NCBI GenBank assembly: GCA_963842305.1
Contig: CAWJFW010000005.1
Location: 434,001 to 498,000 of the forward strand
Source: JAIBJN01 sp963842305
GTDB lineage: Bacteria > Actinomycetota > Thermoleophilia > Gaiellales > Gaiellaceae
Length of the DNA stretch: 64,000 nt
Direction: 5' to 3'
In this document: positions 15,234 through 24,952 of the stretch, in pieces
Layout: every line of letters begins with the position of its first letter
Position numbering within the stretch: the first letter of the stretch is position 1
Notes under the pieces: generated by a model
What the model was told of the DNA's origin: nothing
Seen by the model: only the letters and a program-made list of their open reading frames with translations
The model's database searches: none
Translations under genes and position numbers: made by a program

Positions 15234-16636
15234 ATGAGTGATCGGGACTGGTTGGAGGAGATGCAGCGCCGCGCCCTCACGCGTCGCGCATTCGTCAAGG
15301 GCGGCCTGGCCGGCGCGGGCGCGCTCAGCCTCGGCGGCCTGCTCGCGGCCTGCGGTGGTGACGACGACGACGAGGCGGCGGCGCCGGCCGGTACTGGGGA
15401 GGCGGAGCCGTTCACCGGCACCCTCGAGGTCACCGGCCTCGGAGTCGACCTGATCGACCCGATCAAGGAGGCGGCGGAGAAGGCGCTCGGCTTCACGCTC
15501 GCATACGACGTCACCGACACGGTGACCGCCCGCAACAAGGTCGTGACCCAGCCGGAGGCGCTGGACATCTTCTCGGGATACTTCAACGACATCGACCAGG
15601 TCTGGCCGAGCGGCAACATGGCGCCGATCCCGATCGACCAGATCGAGCGGTGGGACCAGCTCACCGGGCTCTACAAGACGGGCAAGATCGAGGAGAACGA
15701 GGCCAACTCCGGCGTGCCAGCTGGGCGACGGCGACGCTCCCTTCCGGAAGCTCTACACCACCGAGGACGGCGAGCTGACCTCGTGGGCCGATCCCGCCAC
15801 GGGCGAGGTCTCCGGCGACGAGCCCGCCTTCGTCACGCTGGTCGGCGGCAACTTCAACATGGACTCGATGGGCTACAACGGCGAGGTCATCAAGCGGGAG
15901 CCCAACGAGGTCAACTGGGACGAGCTCCTCAACCCCGAGTGGCGCGGCCGCGTCGCGATCCTCAACGACCCCTCGATCGGCATGCAGGACGCCGGCAACG
16001 CCGCCGTGGCCGCCGGGATGATGGAGTTCGAGGACCTCGGCAACATGACGCAGGAGGAGATCGACGGTCTGATCACGATCCTGCTCGACCTGAAGGGAAA
16101 GGGTCAGTTCCGCGCGTTCTGGACGACGTTCGACGAGTCCGTCACCCTCATGCAGTCGGGCGAGGTCGTGATCGAGTCCATGTGGTCGCCGGCGGTGGCG
16201 CTGCTCCAGTCGAGCGGGCACCCGACCCGGTATGCGGCCCCGGCCGGCGGCTTCCGCGGCTGGGCAGGCGGCCACGGGATCATGAACGCACGTCGCCGAG
16301 GACCCGTCCAAGTACCAGGCGGCGCTCGACTACATCAACTGGTGGCACTCCGGAGAGCCCGGCGCGATCATGATGCGGCAGGGCTACTACAACGTCGTGC
16401 AGGAGACGAGCCGAGAGTTCGTCGAGCCGTTCGAGTGGGACTACTGGATCGACGGCAAGCCGGCGGCCGAGCCGATTCCGAACCCGTTCGGGCAGGAGAC
16501 GGCAGGCATCCCGGTCGGCTCCGTCCGCGACGGCGGTGCCTTCGTCGACCGAGCATGCGTGTACAGCTCGTGGAACTCGCTCATGGATGAGCAGCAGTAC
16601 CAGGTGCAGCGCTGGAACGAGTTCCTGGCGGCCTAG
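15234..16636 (+). CDS. ABC transporter substrate-binding lipoprotein (PotD / spermidine-putrescine type), frameshifted
   Basis: About 466 residues once the frames are joined. The export signal has twin arginines (TRRAFVKGG, residues 16-24) and a lipobox LLAAC with Cys at residue 40, then an acidic DDDD linker, so this is a Tat-like lipoprotein. The mature part follows PotD/SBP_bac_8: DIFSGYFNDIDQVWP, NWDELLNPEWRGRVAI and the late YINWWHSGEPG. Frame breaks: near 15713 (one extra base in GGCGTGCCAG) and near 16289 (one extra base in AACGCACGTC). GGGAAAGGAG gives a strong ribosome site. It would capture a small N-containing solute outside the membrane for the PotABC-like genes that follow. Confidence 0.82.
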
Positions 16637-16653
16637 CTACTATCGCGACGCGT

Positions 16654-17803
16654 ATGCCGGACGAGCAGACGCTGACGCAACGTGAGGGGGCCTCGGCGGC
16701 CCCCTCACAGGCCGCAGCCGGCACTGGCCTGGAGCTGAAGAGCCTCACGAAACGCTTCGGCGAGGACGTCGCCGCCGTCGACGACATCAACCTCCACATC
16801 GCCCACGGCGAGTACGTCGTCCTGCTCGGTCCCTCCGGCTGCGGGAAGACGACCACGCTGCGGATGATCGGCGGGCACGAGGATCCGACGAGCGGCGACA
16901 TCGTGCTCGACGGGCAGAGCCTGCTCGGGCTCACGCCGGACAAGCGCCCGACGACGACTGTCTTCCAGCACTTCGCGCTCTTCCCCCACCGCACCGTGCG
17001 CGAGAACGTCGAGTTCGGGCCGAAGATGCGGGGCATCTCCAAGGCCGAGCGGCGCGAGAAAGCAATGACGGCGCTCGACATGGTGGGTCTGCGCGCGTTG
17101 GCCGACCGCAGGCCTAGCGCTCTCTCGGGCGGCCAGCAACAGCGCGTCGCGCTCGCCCGTGTCCTTGTGATGGAGCCGAAGGCACTCCTGCTCGACGAGC
17201 CGCTCGGCGACCTCGATCGCCTGCTCCGGTTGCGGATGCGAGTCGAGCTCCGCGCGCTCCAGCGCCAACTCGGGCTGATGTTCATCCACGTCACCCACGA
17301 CCAGGAGGAGGCGCTGTCCGTCGGCGACCGGATCGTGGTGATGCACGAAGGGCGCATCGAGCAGGTGGCGGATCCGTTCACGATCTCGAACCTGCCGGCG
17401 AACGTGCAGGTCGCGTCCTTCATGGGCGACAACAACATCTTCGAAGGGACGGTGACTGCGAACGAGGGCGACCGGATCTCGATCGACGGCGGGGACGCCG
17501 AGCTGAGCGTCCTCGCGCCCGAGGCGGACGCCGCCGTCGGACAGCCGGCCGCCGCCTCGGTGCGCTCCGCCGCCGTTCAGGTCGGCGAGCAGGACGCGAG
17601 CGCGAACGGGCCGAACCAGCTCGTGGGTGAGATCGAGGTCATCGAGTATCTCGGCGACCTCGTCAAGCTGCACCTGGCCGCCGGAGGGCGGCGCCTGGTC
17701 GCCAAGGTGCCCGGCGACCGGTTTCCGGAGTTCCAGGGGAAGGAAGGCAAGCAGCGTTCGGCTGTCCTGGAAGGAGGAGGATGTCCGACTCCTCCGGTCG
17801 TGA
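16654..17803 (+). CDS. ABC transporter ATP-binding protein (PotA type), frameshifted at the 3' end
   Basis: About 382 residues. Walker A GPSGCGKTT near residue 59, ABC signature LSGGQQQRVALARVL near 155 and Walker B LLLDEPLGDLD near 178 are intact, followed by the H-loop VTHDQEEAL and a C-terminal TOBE-like regulatory domain. The last stretch should read VRLSWKEEDVRLLRS before TGA at 17801, which needs the removal of one base near 17749; left as is, the frame runs to 17823 with an unrelated tail. The corrected end overlaps the first permease by 23 bp. Powers the importer. Confidence 0.85.
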
Positions 17804-18767
17804 GGACAGGCCGGCAGGGCTGAACGTCGAGGAGATCGTCGAGGCCGAGCAGGTCGTCGGCGAGCGGGCGCCGGACGAGGAGGCGCTCGGCGAGAAGGAG
17901 CGGGCCGGCGCGCGGGGCCGCCGGGCACTGACCACGGCCGCCTGGACGGCTCCAGGGGCGTTGTGGCTCCTGTTCTTCCTCTTCGTGCCCGTCCTCATGA
18001 TCGTGCTCGTCAGCTTCTGGACACGCACGGTGAGCGGGTTCGAGTCCGTCTGGACGCTCGAGAACTACCGAGTTCCTGTTCGACTCGAACGTCTACTGGG
18101 ACCAGCTCTGGAGCAGCTTCTGGCACTCGCTCGTGATCGTCGCGCTCTCGCTCGTCTTGGGCTTCCCCGTCGCCTACTTCCTGGCGATCTGCGTCACGAG
18201 CCTGCGCTTCCAGATCGCGCTCTTCATCGTCGCCCTCGCGCCGTTCTGGACGAGCTACCTGATTCGAGCGGTGGCCTGGATCCCGATGATGGGCCGCCAG
18301 GGCGCGCTGAACACGGCGCTCCAGGAGGTCGGGCCTGATCAAAGAGCCGCTGGACATTCTCCTCTTCTCCGACTTCGCCGTCACGGTGGCGATGCTCCAG
18401 CTCTACATCCTCTTCATGGTGGCGCCCATCTTCTTCATGCTGGCCCAGATCGACAGGAGCTCGCTGGAGGCGGCCCGCGATCTCGGCGCCAACGCGTTCA
18501 AGACGTTCAGGGAGGTCGTCCTCCCGCAGTCGACGCCGGGAATCGTCATCGGGTCGATCTTCGTCTTCATCCTCACGATGGGCGAGTTCGCGACGGTGCG
18601 GATCATCGGGGGCGGAACGGTCTCCTCGGTCGGGAACGATCGTTCAGACCCAGGTCGCCTCGGTGCAGTTCCCGCAGGCCGCGGCCAGTGCGGTCTTCCT
18701 CGTCGTCGCGATGATCCTCGGCGTCTTCGTCCTTCTTCGATTCTCGAATCTCCGGGAGGATCTCTAG
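17781..18767 (+). CDS. ABC transporter permease 1 (PotB type), frameshifted
   Basis: About 327 residues in three pieces. After a charged cytoplasmic start there is a first membrane helix (APGALWLLFFLFVPVLMIVLVSFW), a large periplasmic loop, then further helices and the EAA loop RSSLEAARDLGANAFKTFREVVLPQSTPGI, which docks to the ATPase. Frame breaks by one extra base occur near 18071 (should read into EFLFDSNVYWDQLW), near 18331 (VGLIKEPLDILLF) and near 18642 (VGTIVQTQVASVQFP). TAG at 18765 ends the repaired frame. An apparent GTC-C-GAC at its start codon is simply ATG-TCC-GAC coding for MSD. Confidence 0.78.
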
Positions 18768-18769
18768 CC

Positions 18770-19667
18770 GTGCCGCGGTCGCTGGACGAAGCGCATCCTG
18801 GCGGTCTACTTCGTCCTCTTCCTGCTCTTCCTGTACGGCCCGATGATCGTCATGGCCGCACTCTCCTTCCAGGGGCCGCAGGGGACGGTGACGTTCCCCA
18901 TGCGCGGGCTCGGCTTCTACTGGTGGGACGAGCTCTTGAACGGCTCTCGCTCCGACACGATCCGCGAGACCGCGATCAGGTCGCTCCAGCTCTCGGTCGT
19001 GAGCGGCCTGGTCGTCGCCGTCCTTGCCTTCAGCCTCTCGATGGGCTATCGCCGGCGCTTCCGGCTCGACGGCGTCCTCTTCTACCTGATCATGCTCGCG
19101 CTGATGACGCCCGGGATCCTGCTCAGCCTCGGCACCTCGTTCTTCTGGCGTACATCGACGAGGCAGACGACCCTCTGGAAGACGGCGCTCGGAACGAACG
19201 TCGTCTGGGGGCTGCCATTCGCCTTCCTGATCATGGTCGCGGTCTGGAACCGGTACGACAACACGGTCGAGGAGGCCTCCCGCGACCTGGGAGCGAGCGG
19301 CTTTCGCACCTTCCGCGAGGTGACGCTTCCGCTCGTCTGGACCGGGCTGCTCGGCGCCTTCCTCTTCGGATTCACGCTCGCGTGGAACGAGTACGACCGC
19401 ACCGCGCTCCTAGCGGCGGGCCAGAACACGCTCCCGCTCGAGATCTTCGCGCTGACCGTGGGCTCGGTCATCCAGTCCCGACCTCTACGCGCTCGGCACG
19501 GCCACGACCGCGGTTTCTCTGATCGCGTCATCCTCTTCCTCCTCGTGGCGGCGATCGTCCTGCGGCGGCGAGCCCGGACGGTTCCTCCGCAGGAGGGATA
19601 CGGCGACCTCGCGACCGAGGGAACCGGCGCCGTTTCGGCCGGCGCGCCGGCCTCGCGCGCGCGCTAG
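18770..19667 (+). CDS. ABC transporter permease 2 (PotC type), frameshifted
   Basis: About 298 residues. GTG at 18770 is 2 bp after the previous stop. One extra base near 18784 separates the start from the first helix ILAVYFVLFLLFLYGPMIVM. The EAA loop EEASRDLGASGFRTFREVTLPLVW near the middle is intact. A second disturbed stretch at 19480-19525 should read PDLYALGTATTAVSLI and requires one base removed and one added, after which the last helix VILFLLVAAIVL is back in frame. Forms the translocation pore with permease 1. The region around 19150 (FFWRTSTRQTTLWKTAL) is also unusual but in frame. Confidence 0.75.
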
Positions 19668-19674
19668 CCCACCC

Positions 19675-20647
19675 GTGACGGTCGTGGTCGTCTCGACGGG
19701 CGGGACGATCGCCATGCGGCTGGACCCGGAAACCGGCAAGCTCGTACCCGCGGTCAGCGGGGAGGAGCTCGTGGGCATGCTGCGCTGGCCGGAGGCGCCG
19801 CCGCTCGAGCTGGACGAGTTCGCGCGCGTGCCGAGCTTCGACGTGCACGGCGACCTGGCGCTCGCCCTGGCCGAGCGGGTGGCCGAGCAGTGCGCGCGAG
19901 ACGACGTCGCCGGCGTCGTCGTGACCCACGGCACCGACACGATGGAAGAGTCGGTGTACACGGTCGACCGCCTGCACGACTCCGAGAAGCCGGTCGCCTT
20001 CACCGGCGCCCAGCGCGGGGCGGACGAGCCGGACACGGACGGGCCGCGGAACCTCCGGAACGCGATCCAGGTGGCGCTCGCAGCGACGAGTCCTCCCGTC
20101 GCGGGGCGCTGGTCGTCTTCGCCGGAGAGGTGCACGGGGCCCGCGAGGTGCGCAAGGTGCACACGAGCGCGCTCGAGGCCTTCGGCTCGCCGGGCTACGG
20201 GCCGCTCGGCCACGTAGACGGGCAGCAGGTGACCTTCCGGCGGCGGCCCGACCGGAGCCCGCCGCTCCCGCAGCCCGGAGGGCGCGCTCCCACAGGTCGA
20301 CCTGATCCGCCTCTACGCCGGGAGCGACGACCGCTTCCTGCGCAGCTCGCTCGAGTCGGGCAGCCGCGCGATCGTGCTCGAGGCGACGGGGCGCGGCAAC
20401 GCGAACGAGCGGGGTGCTTCCCGGCGTCGAGGCGGCCGTCGCGGCGGGTGTTCCCGTGGTTGTCTGCTCGCGCTGTCATGGGGGGCGGGTGGAGCCCGTG
20501 TACGGGCGCGGCGGCGGCAAGGACCTGGCGGAGGCCGGCGCCCACTTCGCCGGCGACCTCGCCGGCCCGAAGGCACGCGTCCTCCTCCAGCTCGTGCTCG
20601 CCGCCGGCGGGGACGTCTCGCAGGCCCTTGCTGCGGAGGCCGGATGA
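19675..20647 (+). CDS. L-asparaginase, frameshifted
   Basis: About 323 residues. The first catalytic motif VVSTGGTIAM (Thr of TGGTI) is at residue 5 and the second VVTHGTDTMEESVY with the Thr-Asp pair near residue 82; GAQRGADEPDTDGPRNL follows as in type II enzymes. Later blocks VRKVHTSALEAFGSPGYGPLG, VDLIRLYAGSDDRFL and VVVCSRCHGG are also conserved. No signal peptide, so cytoplasmic. Frame breaks: one base missing near 20085, one extra near 20280 and one extra near 20413. Hydrolyses asparagine or a related amide to release ammonia. GTG start lies 7 bp after the permease gene, so it belongs to the importer operon. Confidence 0.82.
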
Positions 20648-20657
20648 CCGTTAGGGT

Positions 20658-20672
20658 CGAAGTCAGACAAAA
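20658..20672. promoter_or_regulatory. Regulatory dyad, site 3 of the GTC-N-GAC set
   Basis: CGAAGTCAGACAAAA lies in the 37-bp gap before the dihydropyrimidinase gene and runs straight into its AAGGAGG ribosome site. A protein bound here would block translation-start access of the message or RNA polymerase passage. It shares 11 of 15 positions with site 1 and 13 with site 4. Confidence 0.55.
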
Positions 20673-20684
20673 GGAGGTCAGCCC

Positions 20685-22110
20685 ATGTCCGTACTGATCA
20701 AGGGCGGTCGCATCATCACGGCCTCGGACGACTACGTCGGCGACGTCTACGCCGAGGGCGAGACGGTCTCGCTGATCGGCGAGTCCCTCGACGTCCAGGC
20801 CGACAAGGTGATCGATGCAAGCGGGAAGTACGTGCTCCCGGGCGCGATCGACCCGCACACCCACATCGAGATGTTCTTCGGCGGCACGACGACGTGCGAC
20901 GACTTCACGTCGGGCACCGTCGCTGCCGCGTTCGGGGGGACGACGTCGCTCGTCGACTTCTGTATGCAGGCGCCGGGCACGCCGTTTCCCGAGGCGCTCG
21001 ACAACTACTTCGAGAAGATCGAGCGCTGCAAGCCCGTTATCGACGTCGGCTTCCACATCGGCGTCACCGACATCGAGGGGGGCGGCGGCCTCGGCGCGCT
21101 CGCCAAGCTGCCCGACGAGGGCGTCACCTCGTACAAGCTGTTCATGGCATACAAGGGCGCCGTCATGGTCGACGACGAGACGCTCTTCAAGACGATGGAG
21201 GTGGCACGGGAGACGGGCGGCCTCGTGATGGTGCACGCCGAGAACGGGGATGCCATCGACGTGATCGTCAAGAAGGCTGTCGCCGAAGGGAAGACGGATC
21301 CGATCTGGCATGCGCGGACACGCCCGATGGAGACGGAGGCCGAGGCGACGAACCGGGCGATCCAGCTGGCGCGCGTCGCCGGTTGCGCGCTCTACGTCGT
21401 CCATGTTTCCTGCCAGCCCGCGGTCGAGCCGATCGCGCTCGCGCGGGAAAAGGGCTGGGACGTCTGGGGCGAGACGTGCACGCAGTACCTCTTCGTCGAC
21501 GAGAGCGCGCTGGAGAAGGCCGACTGGGAGGGCGCCAAGTACATCTACACGCCGCCGCCGCGCCCGAAGGAGCACCAGGAGCATCTGTGGAAGGCTCTCG
21601 TCACGGACGACCTCTCGGTCGTCTCCACCGACCACTGCCCCTTCAACTGGCCGGAGCAGAAGGGGATCAACGGGCGCGAGTTCGAGAAGGTGCCGAACGG
21701 CGGCCCGGGCATCGAGAACCGCCTCCACATGCTGCATCACTTCGGCGTGCGCAGCGGCCGCATCACGCTCAACCGGTTCGTCGAGCTGGTCTCGACGAAC
21801 GTCGCGAAGCGGTTCGGGCTCTACCCGCGGAAGGGGACGATCGCCATCGGGAGCGACGCGGACGTCGTCGTCTGGGATCCGGACAAGCAGCTCACCATCT
21901 CGGCCGCAACGCATCATTCGAACGTGAACTACAGCCTCTTCGAAGGGACCGAGGTGCGCGGCGCCCCCCAGGCGGTGCTCGTTCGCGGTCAGGTGATCGT
22001 CGAGAACGACGAGCTCGTCGCCGAGCCGGGCGCGGGGCGCTTCGTCAAGCGCGCCCGCACCGGCGAGAGGCTCACTGCGGCCGGGACAGGGGGAGGCGGT
22101 CCTCGCATGA
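20685..22110 (+). CDS. Dihydropyrimidinase / D-hydantoinase
   Basis: About 474 residues of the cyclic amidohydrolase family. The binuclear zinc site is readable: HxH in DPHTHIEMFFGG (residue about 59), the carbamylated Lys in SYKLFMAYKG (about 149), His in VMVHAENGD and VVHVSC, and Asp in STDHCPFNW (about 315). It opens dihydrouracil or hydantoin rings to N-carbamoyl acids. As read, there is no stop before the next gene and the frame continues through MSDREAQ into the isochorismatase gene; removing one base in the G-rich stretch near 22090-22100 would give the TGA at 22108 overlapping the next ATG. I treat the fusion as an indel effect. AAGGAGG ribosome site, with site-3 dyad just upstream. 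Confidence 0.88.
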
Positions 22111-22762
22111 GCGACCGGGAGGCGCAGGAGGTCTACGAGCGCGCGCGGCTCGGCGGGAGCGTCACGCTCGGCGAGCGCCCGGCCGTCCTCGTGGTCGACT
22201 TCAGCTGCGGCTTCACCGACCCCGAGTGCACGCTCGGTGCGGACCTGACCGCGGAGGTCGAGGCGACGAGGCGGCTGCTCGACGTCGCGCGCGCGACGCG
22301 GCGTGCCGGTGGTCTTCACGACGATCGGGTTCGAGCCCAACTGGAAGGACGGCGGGCTGTGGCTCCAGAAGGTGCCGTCGCTCGGTGATCTCGAGCTCGG
22401 CGGGCACTGGGTCGACATCGACCCCCGGCTCGAGCGCCGCGAGGACGAGACGGTCGTCGTGAAGAAGGGCGCCTCGGCGTTCTTCGGGACGAACCTGACC
22501 GCCGTCCTCGTCTCGCAGGGGGTGGACACGGTGATCCTCTGCGGGGCGACGACGAGCGGGTGCATCCGCGCGACGGCGATCGACCTCCTCCAGAACGGGT
22601 TCCCGGCGCTCGTTCCGCGCGAGTGCGTCGGGCGACCGCGCCCAGGCGCCGCACGAAGCGAACCTCTTCGACATCCAGGCGAAGTACGCGGACGTCGTCT
22701 CGGCCGAGGACACGATCGGCTATCTGGAGAGCGTTCCAGAGCGCGTGAGAACGCCGGCCTGA
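22107..22762 (+). CDS. Isochorismatase-family amidohydrolase, copy 2 (N-carbamoyl amide hydrolase-like), frameshifted
   Basis: About 217 residues. The same triad as the enzyme at 10912: Asp in AVLVVDFSCGFTDPE, Lys in VVVKKGASAFFGT and Cys in ATTSGCIRATAID, and the closing LFDIQAKYADVVS also matches. Frame breaks by one extra base are near 22303 (should read ATRVPVVFTTIGF) and near 22632 (VGDRAQAPHEANLFD). Directly downstream of the hydantoinase, it is the natural second enzyme that would hydrolyse the N-carbamoyl product. Stop TGA at 22760. Confidence 0.8.
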
Positions 22763-22809
22763 GCACTGCCGGAGGGGAGGACGCGGCCCGCCTTCCCTCC
22801 CGCTCTCGC

Positions 22810-23686
22810 GTGGACGCCGTCCTCCTCGCCGCGCTTGCCGGCATTCCTCTTCGGCGCCCTCGCCGTCGCGGTCCGCGTCGGGCTCCAGCACGACCAAGAC
22901 CCCGAGGTGGGTGCGTTCGTCACCGCCGCGCTCGGCTTCTTCGTCGCGGCGCTCCTCGCGGTGCCCCTCGCGCTCGTCGACGGCGCGGAGACCGGGGGCC
23001 TGTGGGCGTTCGTCCTCGTCGGGGCGATCGTGCCGGGCGTCTCGCAGATCGTCGTTCGTGCGCGCGATCCGGGACGCGGGCGCGTCGCGCACCGCCGTCG
23101 TCATCGGCACCGCGCCGCTGCTCTCGGCCGGCCTGGCCCTCCTCTTTCTCGACGAGCCGCTCCGGCCCGCACTCGCCGTCGCCACGATCGCGATCGTCCT
23201 CGGCGGCGCGCTGCTCGTCTGGGAGCCGTCGCGTCCGCCGTACTTCCGCGCCGTCGGAATTCTGCTCGCCCTGCTCGCGGCGACTCTCTTCGCCGTTCGC
23301 GACAACCTCGTCCGGTGGGTTTCGCTCGATTCCGATGCCGACCCGCTCCTGGCCGCGACGGTCTCGCTGGGCGCGGCGTCCCTCGCCTTGCTCGCCTACC
23401 TCGTGATCGACGAGACGAGCCCGACCCGTGAGAAAGCGGATCAACGCTGCACTACCGGCGTTCGCTCCTGCGGCCGTCTGCCTCGGGCCTCGCCTACATC
23501 GCACTCGTCCTGGCCTTCTCGCGCGGGAGCGTGACCGTCGTCGCGCCGCTCAACGCGACGCAGTCGCTCTGGGGCGTCCTCCTCGCCGCGGTGTTCCTGG
23601 GCCGCTCCGAGGCCGTCGGCGCCCGCGTGGTCCTCGCCGCGATCCTCGTCGTCGCCGGCGGCATCCTGGTCGGCGCGACTCGCTGA
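22810..23686 (+). CDS. EamA/DMT-superfamily transporter, frameshifted
   Basis: About 290 residues with ten predicted helices of the drug/metabolite transporter fold: AAFLFGALAVAVRVGL, FVTAALGFFVAALLAVPLALV, WAFVLVGAIVPGVSQIV, the GTAPLLSAGLALLFLDEPL motif at the end of the first EamA repeat, and VAPLNATQSLWGVLLAAVFLGRSE at the end of the second. Four breaks, each one extra base, near 22840, 23055, 23427 and 23486. Could export a by-product or take up a substrate; direction is unknown. The GTG at 22810 is the first start after the amidase, and the stop lies next to the convergent deacetylase gene. Confidence 0.75.
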
Positions 23687-24605
23687 TCGCGCTTGGAACT
23701 GAAGCGTCGCTCTGCTTCGAGTTCTCAGGCTCGGCGTGGGCTTCGTTCGCGAAGTCGTCCGCGATCTCGTCGAACGTCGCCCAGCGGACGCCGTCGTGGG
23801 AGTTGATGTGCTCGATGATCCGCTCGTGCATGAGGAGCACCTGTGGGCGGCCGCTCACATCTGGGTGGATCGTCATCGTGAACACCGCGTAGTCGTACTC
23901 TCGGTAGACCCAGTCGAAGGCGTCCATCCAGATCTGCTCGAGCTGCCGCGGGTTGACGAATCCGTGGCTGTTGGGCGATGCCTTGATGAACATCATGGGC
24001 GGCAGGTCGTCGAGGTACCAGCTGGCCGGAATCTCGATCAGGTCGGTCTCCTCGCCGCGCACGAGCGGCTTCATCCAGTCGGCGGCCGCCTGCGAGTAGT
24101 CGATCTTCGTCCAGGAGTCTCCGACGCGCACGTAGTAAGGGTGGAAGTCCTTGTGCATGAGCGAGTGGTCGTACTTGATCCCGTGCTTGAGCAGGAGCTC
24201 GTTCGTGACACGGGAGAACTCCCACCACGGCGCGACGTAGCCGGTCGGTCGCCGGCCCCAGACCTCTTCGATCAGGCCGATGCACTTGACGAGGATGTCC
24301 TCTTCCTGCTCCGGCGTCATGGCGATCGGGTTCTCGTGCGAGTACCCATGCATGCCGATCTCGTGCCCGGCCTCGGCGACCATGCGCGTCTCGTCTGGGA
24401 ACGTCTCGATCGAGTGGCCCGGGATGAACCACGTCGTCTTCAGTCCGGCCTTCTCGAACAGGTCGAGCAGTCGAGGGGTGCCGACCTCGCCGGCGAAGAG
24501 CCCGCGTGAGATGTCGTCCGGCGAGTCCTCGCCGCCGTAGGACCCCAACCACCCGGCGACGGCGTCGACGTCGACGCCGTACGCGCAGAAGATCTCCTTG
24601 GCCAT
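23550..24605 (-). CDS. Polysaccharide deacetylase family protein (HpPgdA / allantoinase PuuE-like)
   Basis: The conserved part is about 290 residues of a NodB-type CE4 domain: GVDVDAVAGWLGSYGGED at the start (metal Asp), HGYSHENPIAMT (HxxxH metal pair), PTGYVAPWWEFS, KYDHSLMHKDFHPYYV and FTMTIHPDVSGRP. This wording is the HpPgdA/PuuE branch, which includes metal-dependent allantoinases as well as peptidoglycan deacetylases; there is no signal peptide, which favours a cytoplasmic cyclic amidohydrolase. ATG 24605 has GAGGAGG upstream. The normal family end, EIADDFA, is near 23750; beyond it the frame runs antisense into the transporter gene, and one indel would give a stop at 23725. Confidence 0.8.
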   Translation of the reverse strand: MAKEIFCAYGVDVDAVAGWLGSYGGEDSPDDISRGLFAGEVGTPRLLDLFEKAGLKTTWFIPGHSIETFPDETRMVAEAGHEIGMHGYSHENPIAMTPEQEEDILVKCIGLIEEVWGRRPTGYVAPWWEFSRVTNELLLKHGIKYDHSLMHKDFHPYYVRVGDSWTKIDYSQAAADWMKPLVRGEETDLIEIPASWYLDDLPPMMFIKASPNSHGFVNPRQLEQIWMDAFDWVYREYDYAVFTMTIHPDVSGRPQVLLMHERIIEHINSHDGVRWATFDEIADDFANEAHAEPENSKQSDASVPSAISESRRPGCRRRRRGSRRGPRGRRRPRSGPGTPRRGGRPRATASR

Positions 24606-24670
24606 CTCTGCCTCCTCTTCTTCGGACGGGATGTGAACGTAGTGCGGGAGCGTGCTAGAAAGCAAGCGCT

Positions 24671-24952
24671 ATGTGTGCTCTCTGCGGCGTCCTGCTCACG
24701 AGCCACTGGGCGGAGCGCGAGTCCGGCCGGCGGGAGCGCGTCTTCCGGGTCCGGCTCCTGAACCGGGTGCTCTCGCACTTCGGCCTCGAGCTCGGAGACT
24801 GGGGCGGCCGCGTGTACGTCCTGCGAGACCGGAAGGGCCGGACGGCGGTGGTCGACGACCTCGGCGGCCTCTGGACGGCGGCGGAAGCGCTCGCCGGGCG
24901 CCCGCTCGACCCGCTCGACCCGACGCTCGTCGCGGCGCTGCGCCGTGGCTGA
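24671..24952 (+). CDS. Small conserved CxxC protein upstream of CobW
   Basis: 93 residues. The start MCALCGVLLTSHW carries a CxxC pair, followed by LLNRVLSHFGLELGDWGGR, VYVLRDRKGRTAVVDDLGGLW and LAGRPLDPLDPTLVAAL. I know similar short proteins next to CobW-type GTPases in several bacteria but no activity has been assigned that I know of. The stop overlaps the CobW GTG start by 8 bp, so the two are translationally coupled, and a metal-handling role is a reasonable inference. Divergent from the deacetylase gene, with a 65-bp gap. Confidence 0.65.
   Translation: MCALCGVLLTSHWAERESGRRERVFRVRLLNRVLSHFGLELGDWGGRVYVLRDRKGRTAVVDDLGGLWTAAEALAGRPLDPLDPTLVAALRRG

Noticed and set aside
17779..17793. GGATGTCCGACTCCT as a further GTC-N-GAC site
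   Set aside because: It is the start codon region ATG-TCC-GAC (MSD) of the permease, the outer arms do not match, and it lies inside the end of the ATPase gene.
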